Assembly: GCA_033283385.1 (NCBI GenBank)
Contig: JAWMQQ010000002.1
Location: 372,001 to 436,000 of the forward strand
Source of the DNA: Mangrovimicrobium sp033283385
GTDB taxonomy: Bacteria; Pseudomonadota; Gammaproteobacteria; Pseudomonadales; Halieaceae
DNA length: 64,000 nucleotides
Direction: 5' to 3'
Positions 44,089 through 53,043 of the stretch are shown here, in pieces. The first letter of the stretch is position 1. Every line of letters starts with the position of its first letter. The notes beneath the pieces are model-generated. The model was not told the DNA's origin. It made no database searches and saw only the letters and a program-made list of their open reading frames with translations. The translations under genes were made by a program, and so were the position numbers.

Positions 44089-47000
44089 ATGTCCGACTCC
44101 AGAAAGTTGATTGTCGTCCTCGGCGCGCACCGTTCGGGTACGTCCCTGTGCGCCGCGGCCGTCGAAAGCCTTGGGGCCGACGCCTGCCTCGGTGAGTATT
44201 ACGCCAACGAGGAAAACAAGAAGGGCTTCTTTGAGCACCCGGATATCGTCGCTTTCAACGACCGGCTGCTGGCGCAGCTCGATGGCAGTTGGGACAACCC
44301 GCTCTTCAATGGCGCCGACGCGATCAGCGGTTGCGACCTCGAGGCCTTTTACCAGGAAGGTCTCGCGCTTGTGCAGCGCATATACGGGCGCGCCGAAGTC
44401 GCCGTACTGAAGGACCCGCGCCTGTGCCAACTGTTGCCGTTCTGGCGGCAGTTGTTCACCCGCGCAGGATACGCCGGGGACGCGGTCTATTACATCCACA
44501 CGCTGCGCGATCCGGTGGAAGTCGCACTTTCCCAGCGCAGTCGCGCAGCTGCCAACCCGGCATTTTACGAACTCGGCCGGTCGCTGGCCGAAGGTGCCGC
44601 ACTGTGGCTTTCGCTGACCGGGCAGGCGCTGGAGCAGGGCGCTGCACTACCCACGTACTTCCTGACCTATGCCGACCTGCTTCAACGTCCGCAAGCAACT
44701 TTGCAGGCATTGGGCGAATTTCTCGACCTGCCTGCCGATACCGCCAGGGCGCGGGAATTCGTGCAGGAGTTTGTCGATACCGGCCTCTACCGCAGTACGG
44801 GTGACGCCGCTGCCCGCGCCGAACTGGAGCGGGAATTGCCGCAGGCGCTGGAGCTCTACACAGCTCTTCAGCCACTGTGTGACGGGGCCACTGCCGCGGC
44901 GCTGCAATCCGGTATCGAGATCTGGCAGCGCGGCGACACTCGCACTGCGCTCGGGTTGGTTGCCGCTCCCGCATTGTCGAGGCTGAGCAATCGCTGCCGG
45001 GAAAACGGCCTCGAACTCGAACGCAGCCGGGATACGGTCGCCGACCTGGAAATGCAAATCGGCGAACTCAACGAGAACACGCAGCGCATCCGGCGAGAAC
45101 ACCACGACGTGCTGGTGCCGCTGCGAGAGCAACTCGAGCAACTCGAATCGGGTAATGCTGCCCTGCAATCCCAGTTACAGGACCAGTCGAGCGAACTGGC
45201 GAGGCTTGCCGAGAGCGACCGCCAAAACGCCCGGCGCGCAGAACTGCTGCAGGCCGAGGTCAACTACCAGTCTCACCACATCGAGTTGATGGAGGGGTCG
45301 CTCTCCTGGCGCGTGACACGCCCGCTGCGCGCGCTCAAGGCGGGCACTACCGCGGTGCGGGAATGGCAGGGCCGGCAATGGGGGCACTTCCGCCTCAAGT
45401 CCATCCTGGTCTATCACCGCATGAGCCTGCGGCACCCGGCGCTGGCCTATGGTATTCGCCGGATACTGCGGCCGGTGTTCCGCCTGATGAACGCGCTGTT
45501 GAAACAACCGCGAGTGCCGGCACCCGTCGGTGCAAACGGCCAGTTGCTGGCCCCCATGCGCTACCAGCAGACCGAAGCATCGCCGGATTATGCGCCGCTG
45601 ATCAGCGTGATCGTACCCAACTACAACCACGCAAAATTCCTGCGCCTGAGGCTGGATTCCATCTTCTCCCAGACGTACCGCAATTTCGAAGTCATCCTGC
45701 TCGACGACGCTTCCTCCGACGACAGCGCGACCATCCTGCGCGAGTACCACCAGCGCTACCCGGACAACTCCACCCTGGTGATCAACGATGAGAACTCCGG
45801 CGGTGTATTCCACCAGTGGGAGCGCGGCCTGGACCTCGCCCGTGGAGACATCGTGTGGATTGCCGAGAGCGACGACTGGTGCACGGAGAATTTCCTCGAA
45901 ACGCTGGTGCCGTTTTTCGAGAACGAGGCGGTGATGATCGCTTACGCGCGCACCGTATTCATGGACGGCGAGGGCGACGAGCAGATCTGGTCGATCAACG
46001 AGTACCTGCACGATATCGACCCGCACCGCTGGAACGAGACCATTCTGGAGCCGGCGCCGCGCATTGTGCGCGATGCGTTTGCCGTGAAAAATATCATCCC
46101 GAATGTCAGCTCGGCGCTGATGCGTACACCGCGCCAGCTGGAAATCCTGCGCGATCCCCAGTGGCGCCGCATGCGCACCTGTGGCGACTGGGTGCTGTAC
46201 CTGCACCTGCTGCGCGGGGGCATGCTCGCCTACTCGCCAGAGGCCTGTAACTACTACCGGCTGCACGGCGCGAATACCTCGGTGGGTTCCTACTCGCAGG
46301 ATGAGTTCTACCGCGAGCACGAGTATGTCGCCAGCACCTTGCTGCGCTATTACGACGTGCCAGAGCAGTCGCTGAAGCGTTTGCGCGACAACCTCGAGAT
46401 CCACTGGCGGGAGACCCGCGGCGAGTACTCCGACGAAGCCCTGGAACGCTGCTTCAGCCTCCGGCGTATCGAGGCCGCAGCGGCGGATCGCGCGCCCAAC
46501 CTGCTGATCGCTTCCTATGCGTTCTGTGCCGGCGGCGGGGAAACTTTCCCGGTGAGCCTCGCCAATATCATGAAATCCCACGGCTACAACGTGACCTACC
46601 TCGACTGCGCGCGCGAGCCCAGGCTGGAGGGCGTGCGCCGCAGGCTGCGGCCGGATATCCCGGTCGTCTCGGACTTCACCCAGCTCGAGCGTATCGTCGC
46701 GGACTTCGAGATCGACCTTGTGCACTCACACCATGCATGGGTGGACAGCACGATTCTGGAACTGCTGCCGCCGGATTCTGCGTGCAAAGTGGTGGTGACC
46801 TCACACGGCATGTACGAGACCATCAATGAATACGACCTGCGCCTGATCCTGCCGCGCCTGGTGGATCGCACCGAGGCGATCATCTACGTGGCGGACAAGA
46901 ACCTGGAGGCAATCCGCAGTCATGGATTGCTGGAGCGCGCGCACCTGGCGCGAATCGACAATGCGCTGGAGGTGGCACCGTTTCCCGCGGTGGAGCGCGC

Positions 47001-47622
47001 CAGCCTGGGTATCGACGACGCAGCCTTTGTGCTGACACTGGTAAGCCGGGGCCTGGTGGACAAGGGCTGGCAGGAGGCCGTCGAGGCGGTCAGCCAGGCG
47101 CGCGCTGAATCCGGGCGGGACATCCACCTGGTGCTGGTCGGGGATGGCGACGAGTACGAGCGGCTGGGCAAAAAGCAGCTGCCGGGCTTTATTCACCTGG
47201 CGGGTTTCCAGGAAAATGTGCGCGGCTATTTCGCCATGGCGGATATGGGTTTCCTGCCGTCGAAATTCCGCGGCGAGAGCTTTCCGCTGGTCATTATCGA
47301 ATGCCTGCAAAGCGGCACGCCCTTTCTTGCGAGCGACCTGGGCGAGATACGCCGCATGCTCGACAGCGAGGCGGGAATGGCCGGCGCGGTGGTAGCGCTC
47401 AACGGCAGCGAACTGGACGTGCCGGCACTGGCCGCGCAGATCGTCTCGGCCGCTACCGATCGGGAGCGCTTCGAGGCAATGGCGGGCGCGGTGGCAACCG
47501 CGGCACAGAAGTTTGATCCGGCGGTGTTGGCGCAGCGGCACGACGAGGTGTATCGCACGGCGCTGCAACAGGAATCCGGAGCGCGGTGGGACAGCTACTC
47601 CCGCGCGGCAAGTGAGGGATGA
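44089..47622 (+). CDS. Three-domain fusion: sulfotransferase - GT2 - GT4 glycosyltransferase
   Basis: This 1177-residue cytoplasmic protein has a sulfotransferase domain at about 5-240, with the PAPS 5'-phosphosulfate loop GAHRSGTSL (12-20) and the 3'-phosphate segment LRDPVEVALSQRSR (about 140-153). A coiled coil at about 295-395 leads to the linker SLSWRVTRPLR, common in multi-domain glycan enzymes. A GT2 domain at about 503-740 has ISVIVPNYNHAKFL, LLDDASSDDS and the metal site AESDDW. A GT4-like domain at about 800-1165 has FVLTLVSRGLVDKGWQEAV and GESFPLVIIECLQSGTP. One chain could thus add two sugars and a sulfate to a surface glycan; the acceptor is unknown. Its stop overlaps the next ATG. 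Confidence 0.92.
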   Translation: MSDSRKLIVVLGAHRSGTSLCAAAVESLGADACLGEYYANEENKKGFFEHPDIVAFNDRLLAQLDGSWDNPLFNGADAISGCDLEAFYQEGLALVQRIYGRAEVAVLKDPRLCQLLPFWRQLFTRAGYAGDAVYYIHTLRDPVEVALSQRSRAAANPAFYELGRSLAEGAALWLSLTGQALEQGAALPTYFLTYADLLQRPQATLQALGEFLDLPADTARAREFVQEFVDTGLYRSTGDAAARAELERELPQALELYTALQPLCDGATAAALQSGIEIWQRGDTRTALGLVAAPALSRLSNRCRENGLELERSRDTVADLEMQIGELNENTQRIRREHHDVLVPLREQLEQLESGNAALQSQLQDQSSELARLAESDRQNARRAELLQAEVNYQSHHIELMEGSLSWRVTRPLRALKAGTTAVREWQGRQWGHFRLKSILVYHRMSLRHPALAYGIRRILRPVFRLMNALLKQPRVPAPVGANGQLLAPMRYQQTEASPDYAPLISVIVPNYNHAKFLRLRLDSIFSQTYRNFEVILLDDASSDDSATILREYHQRYPDNSTLVINDENSGGVFHQWERGLDLARGDIVWIAESDDWCTENFLETLVPFFENEAVMIAYARTVFMDGEGDEQIWSINEYLHDIDPHRWNETILEPAPRIVRDAFAVKNIIPNVSSALMRTPRQLEILRDPQWRRMRTCGDWVLYLHLLRGGMLAYSPEACNYYRLHGANTSVGSYSQDEFYREHEYVASTLLRYYDVPEQSLKRLRDNLEIHWRETRGEYSDEALERCFSLRRIEAAAADRAPNLLIASYAFCAGGGETFPVSLANIMKSHGYNVTYLDCAREPRLEGVRRRLRPDIPVVSDFTQLERIVADFEIDLVHSHHAWVDSTILELLPPDSACKVVVTSHGMYETINEYDLRLILPRLVDRTEAIIYVADKNLEAIRSHGLLERAHLARIDNALEVAPFPAVERASLGIDDAAFVLTLVSRGLVDKGWQEAVEAVSQARAESGRDIHLVLVGDGDEYERLGKKQLPGFIHLAGFQENVRGYFAMADMGFLPSKFRGESFPLVIIECLQSGTPFLASDLGEIRRMLDSEAGMAGAVVALNGSELDVPALAAQIVSAATDRERFEAMAGAVATAAQKFDPAVLAQRHDEVYRTALQQESGARWDSYSRAASEG

Positions 47623-49574
47623 TGAAGAAAAAGCTGTTTCTGCATATCGGTATGGGCAAAACCGGTACCACAGCATTACAGGACTTCTTCTGGGATAACC
47701 GGAAGTTGCTGGCCCAGCTCGGCGTCAGCTACCCGAAAACGGGCATGCAATCCAACGCGCACCACCTGCTGTCGCCGCATATTCCGCGTTTTCTCGAGGG
47801 GCAGTGGAACTTCCAGAAAGTCAGGGACTGGGCGCCGGAGCTGGCCAAGTGCAAGCAGGACCGTATCCTGCTGTCCTCCGAACTCATGGCATGGGCTGAC
47901 GAGGCAGCCGCCCGCAAATACTGCGCGCAGGTCTCGGCGTGGTTCGACGTCTACGTGGTGATCTACCTGCGGCGGCAGGACAACATCATCATGGCCAGCT
48001 ACAACCAGCAGATCAAGGCTGGCCCGCAGAAGCGCCGTATCGACATGACCTATCCCAAGCAGATCGAACGCTTCGACTACCAGAAAATTCTCGCCCCGTG
48101 GGTAGACTCGCTGGAGCGTGGCAGGATCATCGTCAGGCCCTACGAGCGCGGGCAGTTCCACGGCGGCGATATCCGGCGGGATTTCATGCACCATGTTTTC
48201 GGCATCGAGGTGGATGAGCGCTTCAAACTGCGCGAGGGCAACGCAAACCCACGCCTGTCGCTGGCGACCGGCGAATACAAGCGCATGCTCAACAACCTGG
48301 TCCAGGACGGGCAGAAGAACATGCGCTTCAACGAACTGCTGATGCGTTACGCCGCGGAGCAGGACCAGAATTCAACGAACTACTATTCCAGCCAGTCGCT
48401 GCTGTCGCCGGCGCAGCGGCTGGAGATTCTCGACGCCACGCGCAAGACCAGTACCGCCATCGCCCGGCAGTACCTGCACAAGCCCGACGGGCGCCTGTTC
48501 GAGGAGCCCGAGCCCGATGTCGGCGAGGAGTGGTCGGGCATCGACCTCTCGCGCGAGGATGCCGATGCCATCACGCGTTTCCTCAAGCAGCAGGACCCGG
48601 GCCTGATGCGCTGGCTCGAACAGCAGATCAAGGAGAAAAAGGACCACCTCGCCTACCAGGTCAAGCATTCCGCGCGCTTCCTCTCGCGCAGCGTCTGCTC
48701 TGCCAGGGAGGCGGTGCCAATCTACCGCGTCGCGAAGGAAGACGCGGCGCCGCTGGTCGTGGGCGGCCTGGGTGGCAGTGGCACGCGGCTGGTGGTTTCG
48801 CTGCTGCGCCGCATGGGTGTGGTCTTCGGCGGCGACCTCAACGAGTCGCTGGACAACCTGTGGTTCAGCCTGTTGTTCGTGCGACGCTCCATCCTGCTCA
48901 AATCCGATACGGAGATGGACCGGCTGACATGGTTGTTCGCCAATGCCATGCGCCACGGGGTGGAGATCTCGGGCGAACTGCGGCAGTTGCTCGACGAGGC
49001 GGTGGCCTGCGACCGCAGCCCCGTGCTCCCGCTGGAACTCCGGGAACAGGCGGCGGCATCGCTGCTGGCGTCGCCCAGTGTCGACCGTCGCCACGAACAC
49101 TGGGGGTGGAAGGAGCCCAACTCGCATATCCTGATGCCGGCACTGAACCGGTGCTTCCCGCAAATGAAATACGTGTACGTGGTGCGCAACGGCTTGGACA
49201 TGGCGTTCAGCGAAAACCAGAACCAGTTGAAGTACCTGTGGGGCGACATCCTGCTGGAAGGCGACTGCAGCCCGACCCCCGCCAACGCCCTGCGTTACTG
49301 GGTCGCTGCCCACAAACGCATGCAGGGCTTCGCCAAGCGCATGGACGGCAGGCTGCATTTCCTGAATTTCGACCGTCTCTGTGCTGACCCGGAAGCCGAA
49401 CTGGAGTCGCTGCGCGAGTTCGCGGCCATCCAGGTGAGCAAGTCGGACCTGGCACAAATCGCCAATACAGTCAGGGCCCCCGAGACCGCCGGGCGCTTCC
49501 GCAAGCAGGACCTCGGGCAGTTCAATCCCGCGGACATCGACTTCGTGCGCGAGATGGGATTCGAGGTTGATTGA
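47619..49574 (+). CDS. Tandem two-domain sulfotransferase
   Basis: This 651-residue protein carries two P-loop sulfotransferase domains. The first has KLFLHIGMGKTGTTALQDFF (5'-phosphosulfate loop) and YLRRQDNIIMASYNQQI (3'-phosphate segment). The second, from about 375, has VVGGLGGSGTRLVVSLLRR and YVYVVRNGLDMAFSENQNQ. The two are of different subfamilies, so this looks like a fusion rather than an internal duplication. A helical linker at about 300-370 joins them. The start is at 47619 (ATGATG, overlapping the previous stop) or 3 bp later. It probably sulfates carbohydrate made by the neighbouring enzymes; acceptor unknown. Confidence 0.87.
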   Translation: MMKKKLFLHIGMGKTGTTALQDFFWDNRKLLAQLGVSYPKTGMQSNAHHLLSPHIPRFLEGQWNFQKVRDWAPELAKCKQDRILLSSELMAWADEAAARKYCAQVSAWFDVYVVIYLRRQDNIIMASYNQQIKAGPQKRRIDMTYPKQIERFDYQKILAPWVDSLERGRIIVRPYERGQFHGGDIRRDFMHHVFGIEVDERFKLREGNANPRLSLATGEYKRMLNNLVQDGQKNMRFNELLMRYAAEQDQNSTNYYSSQSLLSPAQRLEILDATRKTSTAIARQYLHKPDGRLFEEPEPDVGEEWSGIDLSREDADAITRFLKQQDPGLMRWLEQQIKEKKDHLAYQVKHSARFLSRSVCSAREAVPIYRVAKEDAAPLVVGGLGGSGTRLVVSLLRRMGVVFGGDLNESLDNLWFSLLFVRRSILLKSDTEMDRLTWLFANAMRHGVEISGELRQLLDEAVACDRSPVLPLELREQAAASLLASPSVDRRHEHWGWKEPNSHILMPALNRCFPQMKYVYVVRNGLDMAFSENQNQLKYLWGDILLEGDCSPTPANALRYWVAAHKRMQGFAKRMDGRLHFLNFDRLCADPEAELESLREFAAIQVSKSDLAQIANTVRAPETAGRFRKQDLGQFNPADIDFVREMGFEVD

Positions 49575-49616
49575 CGCGGGTATTCAGTTGGCTGCGACAT
49601 CGTCACGGGAGGCTCG

Positions 49617-50882
49617 ATGAGTGGACCCCGGATGAACTGGCGTACGGCGATATTCAACCGGCGCATGCTGATCTGCGTCTTTACCGGTTTCGCCTCCGGT
49701 CTTCCGCTCTATGTGCTGCTGCAACTGGTTCCCGCGTTTCTCGAAGACAATGGCGTCTCTCTCGCCGAGATCGGCCTGTTTGCCCTCGTCGGTATCCCCT
49801 ACACCTGGAAGTTCGTGTGGGCGCCTTTCATGGACCGCTGGGTCCCGCCGCTCGGGCGGCGTCGCGGCTGGTTGTTGCCGCTGCAACTCGCCCTGCTGGT
49901 TTCCATCGGGCTGATCGGCGCGATCGCTCCGCAGGACAAGCTGCAGGCGATAGCCTGGCTGGCGTTTGCGATCGCCCTGTTCAGCGCGAGCCAGGATGTC
50001 GCCATAGATGCCTACCGGCGCGAAATACTTCCGGATCACGAGCTGGGACTGGGCAATTCGATTCATATCAACGCCTACCGCATCTCCGGGCTGGTGCCGG
50101 GGGCGCTGTCCCTGGTGCTGGCGGACCACCTGCCCTGGAGCAGCGTGTTCTGGATCACCGGCGCCTTCATGCTGCTGGGCATTGGCATGACGCTCGCGGT
50201 CAGCGAACCGGAGTCCAGTGTGCCGCGCGCCCACGGCGTGCGCGAAACCGTGGTGGCGCCGTTTCGGGAATACCTGGCACGCAAGGGCTGGCGCGGCCTG
50301 GTCCTGGTGTTGTGCTTCATGTTTCTCTACAAGCTGGGCGATAACATGGCTACCGCCCTGTCGACGCCGTTCTACCTGCAGACCGGCTTCAGCAAAAGCG
50401 AGATCGGCCTGGTGGCCAAGAACGCCGCGCTCTGGCCGATGATCGTCGGCGGCTTGCTCGGCGGGCTCTTGATGCTGCGGCTGGGTATCAATCGCGCGCT
50501 GTGGTTGTTCGGGGTGGTGCAGGTCGCCAGTATCTTCGGCTTCGCCTGGCTTGCCGCGAGCGGGCCGGTCCTGTGGATGCTGGCCCTGGTTATCGGTTTC
50601 GAGTACCTGGGCGTAGGACTGGGTACCGCTGCCTTTACCGCGTTTATCGCCCGCGAAACCAGCCGCGCCTACGCCGCGACGCAGTTTGCGCTGTTCACGG
50701 CGCTGGCCGCCGTGCCGCGCACCTTCGCCAATGCCGGCACCGGGTTCATCGTCGATGCCATCGGCTGGTTCAATTTCTTCATGCTCTGCGCCTTGCTGGC
50801 GATACCGGGTATGCTGCTGTTGCTGAAAGTCGCACCATGGAATGGCGACAGGGAACTTGTCGTGGAGGCGGCAGGCAACTGA
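49617..50882 (+). CDS. AmpG-like MFS permease
   Basis: This 421-residue protein has about twelve hydrophobic segments. The start (FTGFASGLPLYVLLQLVPAFL, AEIGLFALVGIPYTWKFVWAP) and ASQDVAIDAYRREIL match the AmpG muropeptide permease family, as does GFSKSEIGLVAKNAA. AmpG imports GlcNAc-anhydroMurNAc peptides for cell-wall recycling, but relatives may carry other sugar compounds. Its place inside a sulfotransferase cluster makes a different substrate possible. Its TGA shares one base with the ATG of the next gene, so the two are translationally linked. Confidence 0.88.
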   Translation: MSGPRMNWRTAIFNRRMLICVFTGFASGLPLYVLLQLVPAFLEDNGVSLAEIGLFALVGIPYTWKFVWAPFMDRWVPPLGRRRGWLLPLQLALLVSIGLIGAIAPQDKLQAIAWLAFAIALFSASQDVAIDAYRREILPDHELGLGNSIHINAYRISGLVPGALSLVLADHLPWSSVFWITGAFMLLGIGMTLAVSEPESSVPRAHGVRETVVAPFREYLARKGWRGLVLVLCFMFLYKLGDNMATALSTPFYLQTGFSKSEIGLVAKNAALWPMIVGGLLGGLLMLRLGINRALWLFGVVQVASIFGFAWLAASGPVLWMLALVIGFEYLGVGLGTAAFTAFIARETSRAYAATQFALFTALAAVPRTFANAGTGFIVDAIGWFNFFMLCALLAIPGMLLLLKVAPWNGDRELVVEAAGN

Positions 50883-51979
50883 TGGGGCGCAAGCTCATCA
50901 TCCACGCAGGGATGCACAAAACCGGTACGAGCGCCATCCAGGACTACCTGTTCCAGCAGCTCGATCACCCCGCTTTCACATACCTTCACGACGGCAGTGC
51001 AAACTCGTCGCTGCTGATGCTGCAGGCCTTCAAGCACGACCTGGAAAAAATGCCTGTGTTCTGCGAGGAGCCGATGGACAGTGCCCGGCGAGAGCAGGTC
51101 AGGGAACGCGCCATGGCTCGCCTGGAGGCCGTGCTGCGGCAAGACGGTGACCGGACCGCCATACTCTCCGCCGAATCGATCTGCACTTTCGATGCGACAG
51201 ACACCGCTCTGCTGTACGAGACCGTTTCCCGGCATTTTGACGAAGTCCGTGTGGTGCTCTACGTTCGCCCCATCTACTCGCGGGTACAGAGCGCTTTCCA
51301 GGAGCGCTTGAAGACCCGCTTTACCCGCATGGACGATCAACTCATCGTGAACTTCACCCGCTTCTCGGGGATATTCGACGATGTCTTCGGTCGGGAGCAT
51401 GTGGAGTACCGGCAGTACCTTCGGCAGAATTTTCCGCAGGGTTCGGTGGTAGCCGATTTCCTGCAGAGTATCGGAATCCCGCCTCCCCACCAGTCCGGCA
51501 CCCCCGCCAACACCGCTCTGTCACTGCCCGCGGTGCAATTGCTCTACATCTATCGCGTGCATTTTCCGAAGCTCGCAGCCCACGACCAGCTGCTCATCGA
51601 CAGGCTGGCAAGCCTGCGCGGTGAAGCATTCCGTATGCACTCGTCGGTCGTGGAAAGGGCGGTGGTCGAGAGAGAGGGCAGCGATCAGTGGTTGAAGGAG
51701 CGGGCGGGCTTTTCAATCTGGGAGGGAGCCGACCCCGGCGCCGAGGGTTTGCGCAGCGAGGCTCAACTGCTGGCACCGGTGCCGGAGGCCTTGCACTGGT
51801 TGTGCGCGCAGCTGCCACCGGCACAGCGGCGGGGTGTCAATCCGGCCGATTCCCTGCAACTGGCCCGGCTGCTGCGCGCGCTGGTAGTACCCGGTGAAGA
51901 CTGGGACGAAATCCTCGCCACACCGCCGTCCCGCCGGGCGAGATTTGTGGATGGTTTCCGCCGGCTATTTCGGCGGTGA
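50882..51979 (+). CDS. Sulfotransferase-family protein
   Basis: This 365-residue protein has the 5'-phosphosulfate loop KLIIHAGMHKTGTSAIQDYL at the N-terminus and VVLYVRPIYSRVQSAFQERL as the likely 3'-phosphate segment. The N-terminal domain resembles the first domain of the 47619 gene product, pointing to a common origin. The C-terminal 120 residues are helical and unassigned. The start at 50882 is set by the 1-bp overlap with the permease gene and by the family motif at residue 4; the frame is open upstream but inside the permease gene. The end overlaps the convergent repair gene by 15 bp. Confidence 0.85.
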   Translation: MGRKLIIHAGMHKTGTSAIQDYLFQQLDHPAFTYLHDGSANSSLLMLQAFKHDLEKMPVFCEEPMDSARREQVRERAMARLEAVLRQDGDRTAILSAESICTFDATDTALLYETVSRHFDEVRVVLYVRPIYSRVQSAFQERLKTRFTRMDDQLIVNFTRFSGIFDDVFGREHVEYRQYLRQNFPQGSVVADFLQSIGIPPPHQSGTPANTALSLPAVQLLYIYRVHFPKLAAHDQLLIDRLASLRGEAFRMHSSVVERAVVEREGSDQWLKERAGFSIWEGADPGAEGLRSEAQLLAPVPEALHWLCAQLPPAQRRGVNPADSLQLARLLRALVVPGEDWDEILATPPSRRARFVDGFRRLFRR

Positions 51980-52291
51980 GTCGACCCGGTTGCGGAAGCG
52001 CCGCAGGTCGATACTCCCACCGGCCCGGAACACGACTCCCTCTGATTCGAGTCGCTCCCGCTGTCGCCGGTAGCTGGTCGAGCCCGGTGGCAGCGACAGT
52101 TTTCCGGATGCGTTGACCACCCGATGCCAGGGAATACCGGTCCCCGCCGGTAGCAGCCTTAGCGCGCGACCCACCCGCCGCGCCGCGCCCGGCAAGCCGG
52201 CCTGGGCCGCGACATCGCCGTAGGTCGACACCGATCCCGCGGGAATCAGTGCGACAACCTGCCAGATGCGCTCGTCGATTGTCCCTTCCAG
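51965..52291 (-). CDS. Alkyltransferase-like protein (ATL, MGMT family without Cys), apparent CTG start
   Basis: The core VSTYGDVAAQAGLPGAARRVG...PWHRVVNASGKLS is that of ATL proteins, which bind O6-alkylguanine and flag it for nucleotide excision repair. The reactive Cys of MGMT (PCHR) is Trp (PWHR), typical for ATL. Similarity continues upstream of the first ordinary start (GTG at 52231) through TIDERIWQVVALIPAG, up to codon CTG at 52291. That CTG has a GGAG site 7 bp before it. No in-frame ATG, GTG or TTG exists between the upstream stop and 52231. With CTG the protein is 108 residues, the family length; from GTG it would lose the first helix. Confidence 0.8.
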   Translation of the reverse strand: MEGTIDERIWQVVALIPAGSVSTYGDVAAQAGLPGAARRVGRALRLLPAGTGIPWHRVVNASGKLSLPPGSTSYRRQRERLESEGVVFRAGGSIDLRRFRNRVDSPPK

Positions 52292-52409
52292 TGCCGTTCT
52301 CCCCGGTGCCTTGCCAGTGCGATCACCCCGCGCGTCGCGAGGTCAGAGCATAGTCCCGCTTGTAAATGGCCTACAAGCCCCCATACTGTGTGACTCACGG
52401 AGACTCCTG

Positions 52410-52838
52410 ATGCGATTGTTTTTCATGCTCCTGCCCTGGCTGGAGCTTTTCAGCCTGATTGAACTGGGCATACAAACCAGCGCGCTCACCGCGCTGCTCT
52501 ACGTGTTCGCTACCTTCCTGCTGGGGCTGGCGATCCTGCGCCGGCAGGGTACCCAGATGCTGGAGCGGGTTCGGGACGTGCAGATGGGCCGCGCCAGCGG
52601 GCAGCAACTGCTGGTCGAGGACCTGTCCATGGGGCTCGCGGGGCTGCTTTTCATGATTCCCGGCCTGATCACCGATTTCGTCGCGGTAATCGTGCTGATC
52701 GGCCCGCTGCGCCGGCGGCTGGCCCGCCTGTTTGGCGAACCCCAGGTGGAAGTGCACCACAGCGCTTCGCAGCGGACCTCGGAGCAGGTCACCATCGAGG
52801 GCCAGTACTACCAGGTCGATGAGGAAGACCGTCGATAA
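52410..52838 (+). CDS. fxsA: FxsA-family membrane protein
   Basis: This 142-residue membrane protein has the family start MRLFFMLLPWLELFSLIELG (in part), hydrophobic segments at about 2-20, 25-45 and 78-100, and the motif MGLAGLLFMIPGLITDFVA. A charged C-terminal tail follows. FxsA relieves F-plasmid exclusion of phage T7 in E. coli when overexpressed; its normal role is unknown. fxsA directly before groESL is a conserved gammaproteobacterial arrangement. The frame is open from 52266, but family similarity and the GGAG site fix 52410. Confidence 0.92.
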   Translation: MRLFFMLLPWLELFSLIELGIQTSALTALLYVFATFLLGLAILRRQGTQMLERVRDVQMGRASGQQLLVEDLSMGLAGLLFMIPGLITDFVAVIVLIGPLRRRLARLFGEPQVEVHHSASQRTSEQVTIEGQYYQVDEEDRR

Positions 52839-52899
52839 GCTGTTGATTTATAATGAATATGTTCCAGGGGGCGTTGCTTTGCTGCCACGCCCTTCGCGC

Positions 52900-52927
52900 T
52901 TGACTCACCCGGATTCCCCACTAGAAT
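52900..52927 (+). promoter_or_regulatory. groESL promoter
   Basis: TTGACT (52900-52905), a 16-bp spacer and TAGAAT (52922-52927). The -10 abuts the CIRCE operator. A sigma32-like pair (CTTGAC and CCCCAC at 52916) is also visible, but its 11-bp spacing is short. Confidence 0.7.
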
Positions 52928-52953
52928 TAGCACTCTCTTCAAAAGAGTGCTAA
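52927..52953. promoter_or_regulatory. CIRCE operator (HrcA site)
   Basis: A perfect consensus TTAGCACTC-N9-GAGTGCTAA, 90 bp before groES and touching the -10. HrcA repressor binding here would control groESL. hrcA itself is not in the window. Confidence 0.95.
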
Positions 52954-53043
52954 CCGACCCTTGAAATGCCCTGCGATGCCCCCATCTAGCGAGCATCCCT
53001 TGTCGGGGTCACTCATAAAACTGTAACCAGGAGATCTGCACAC

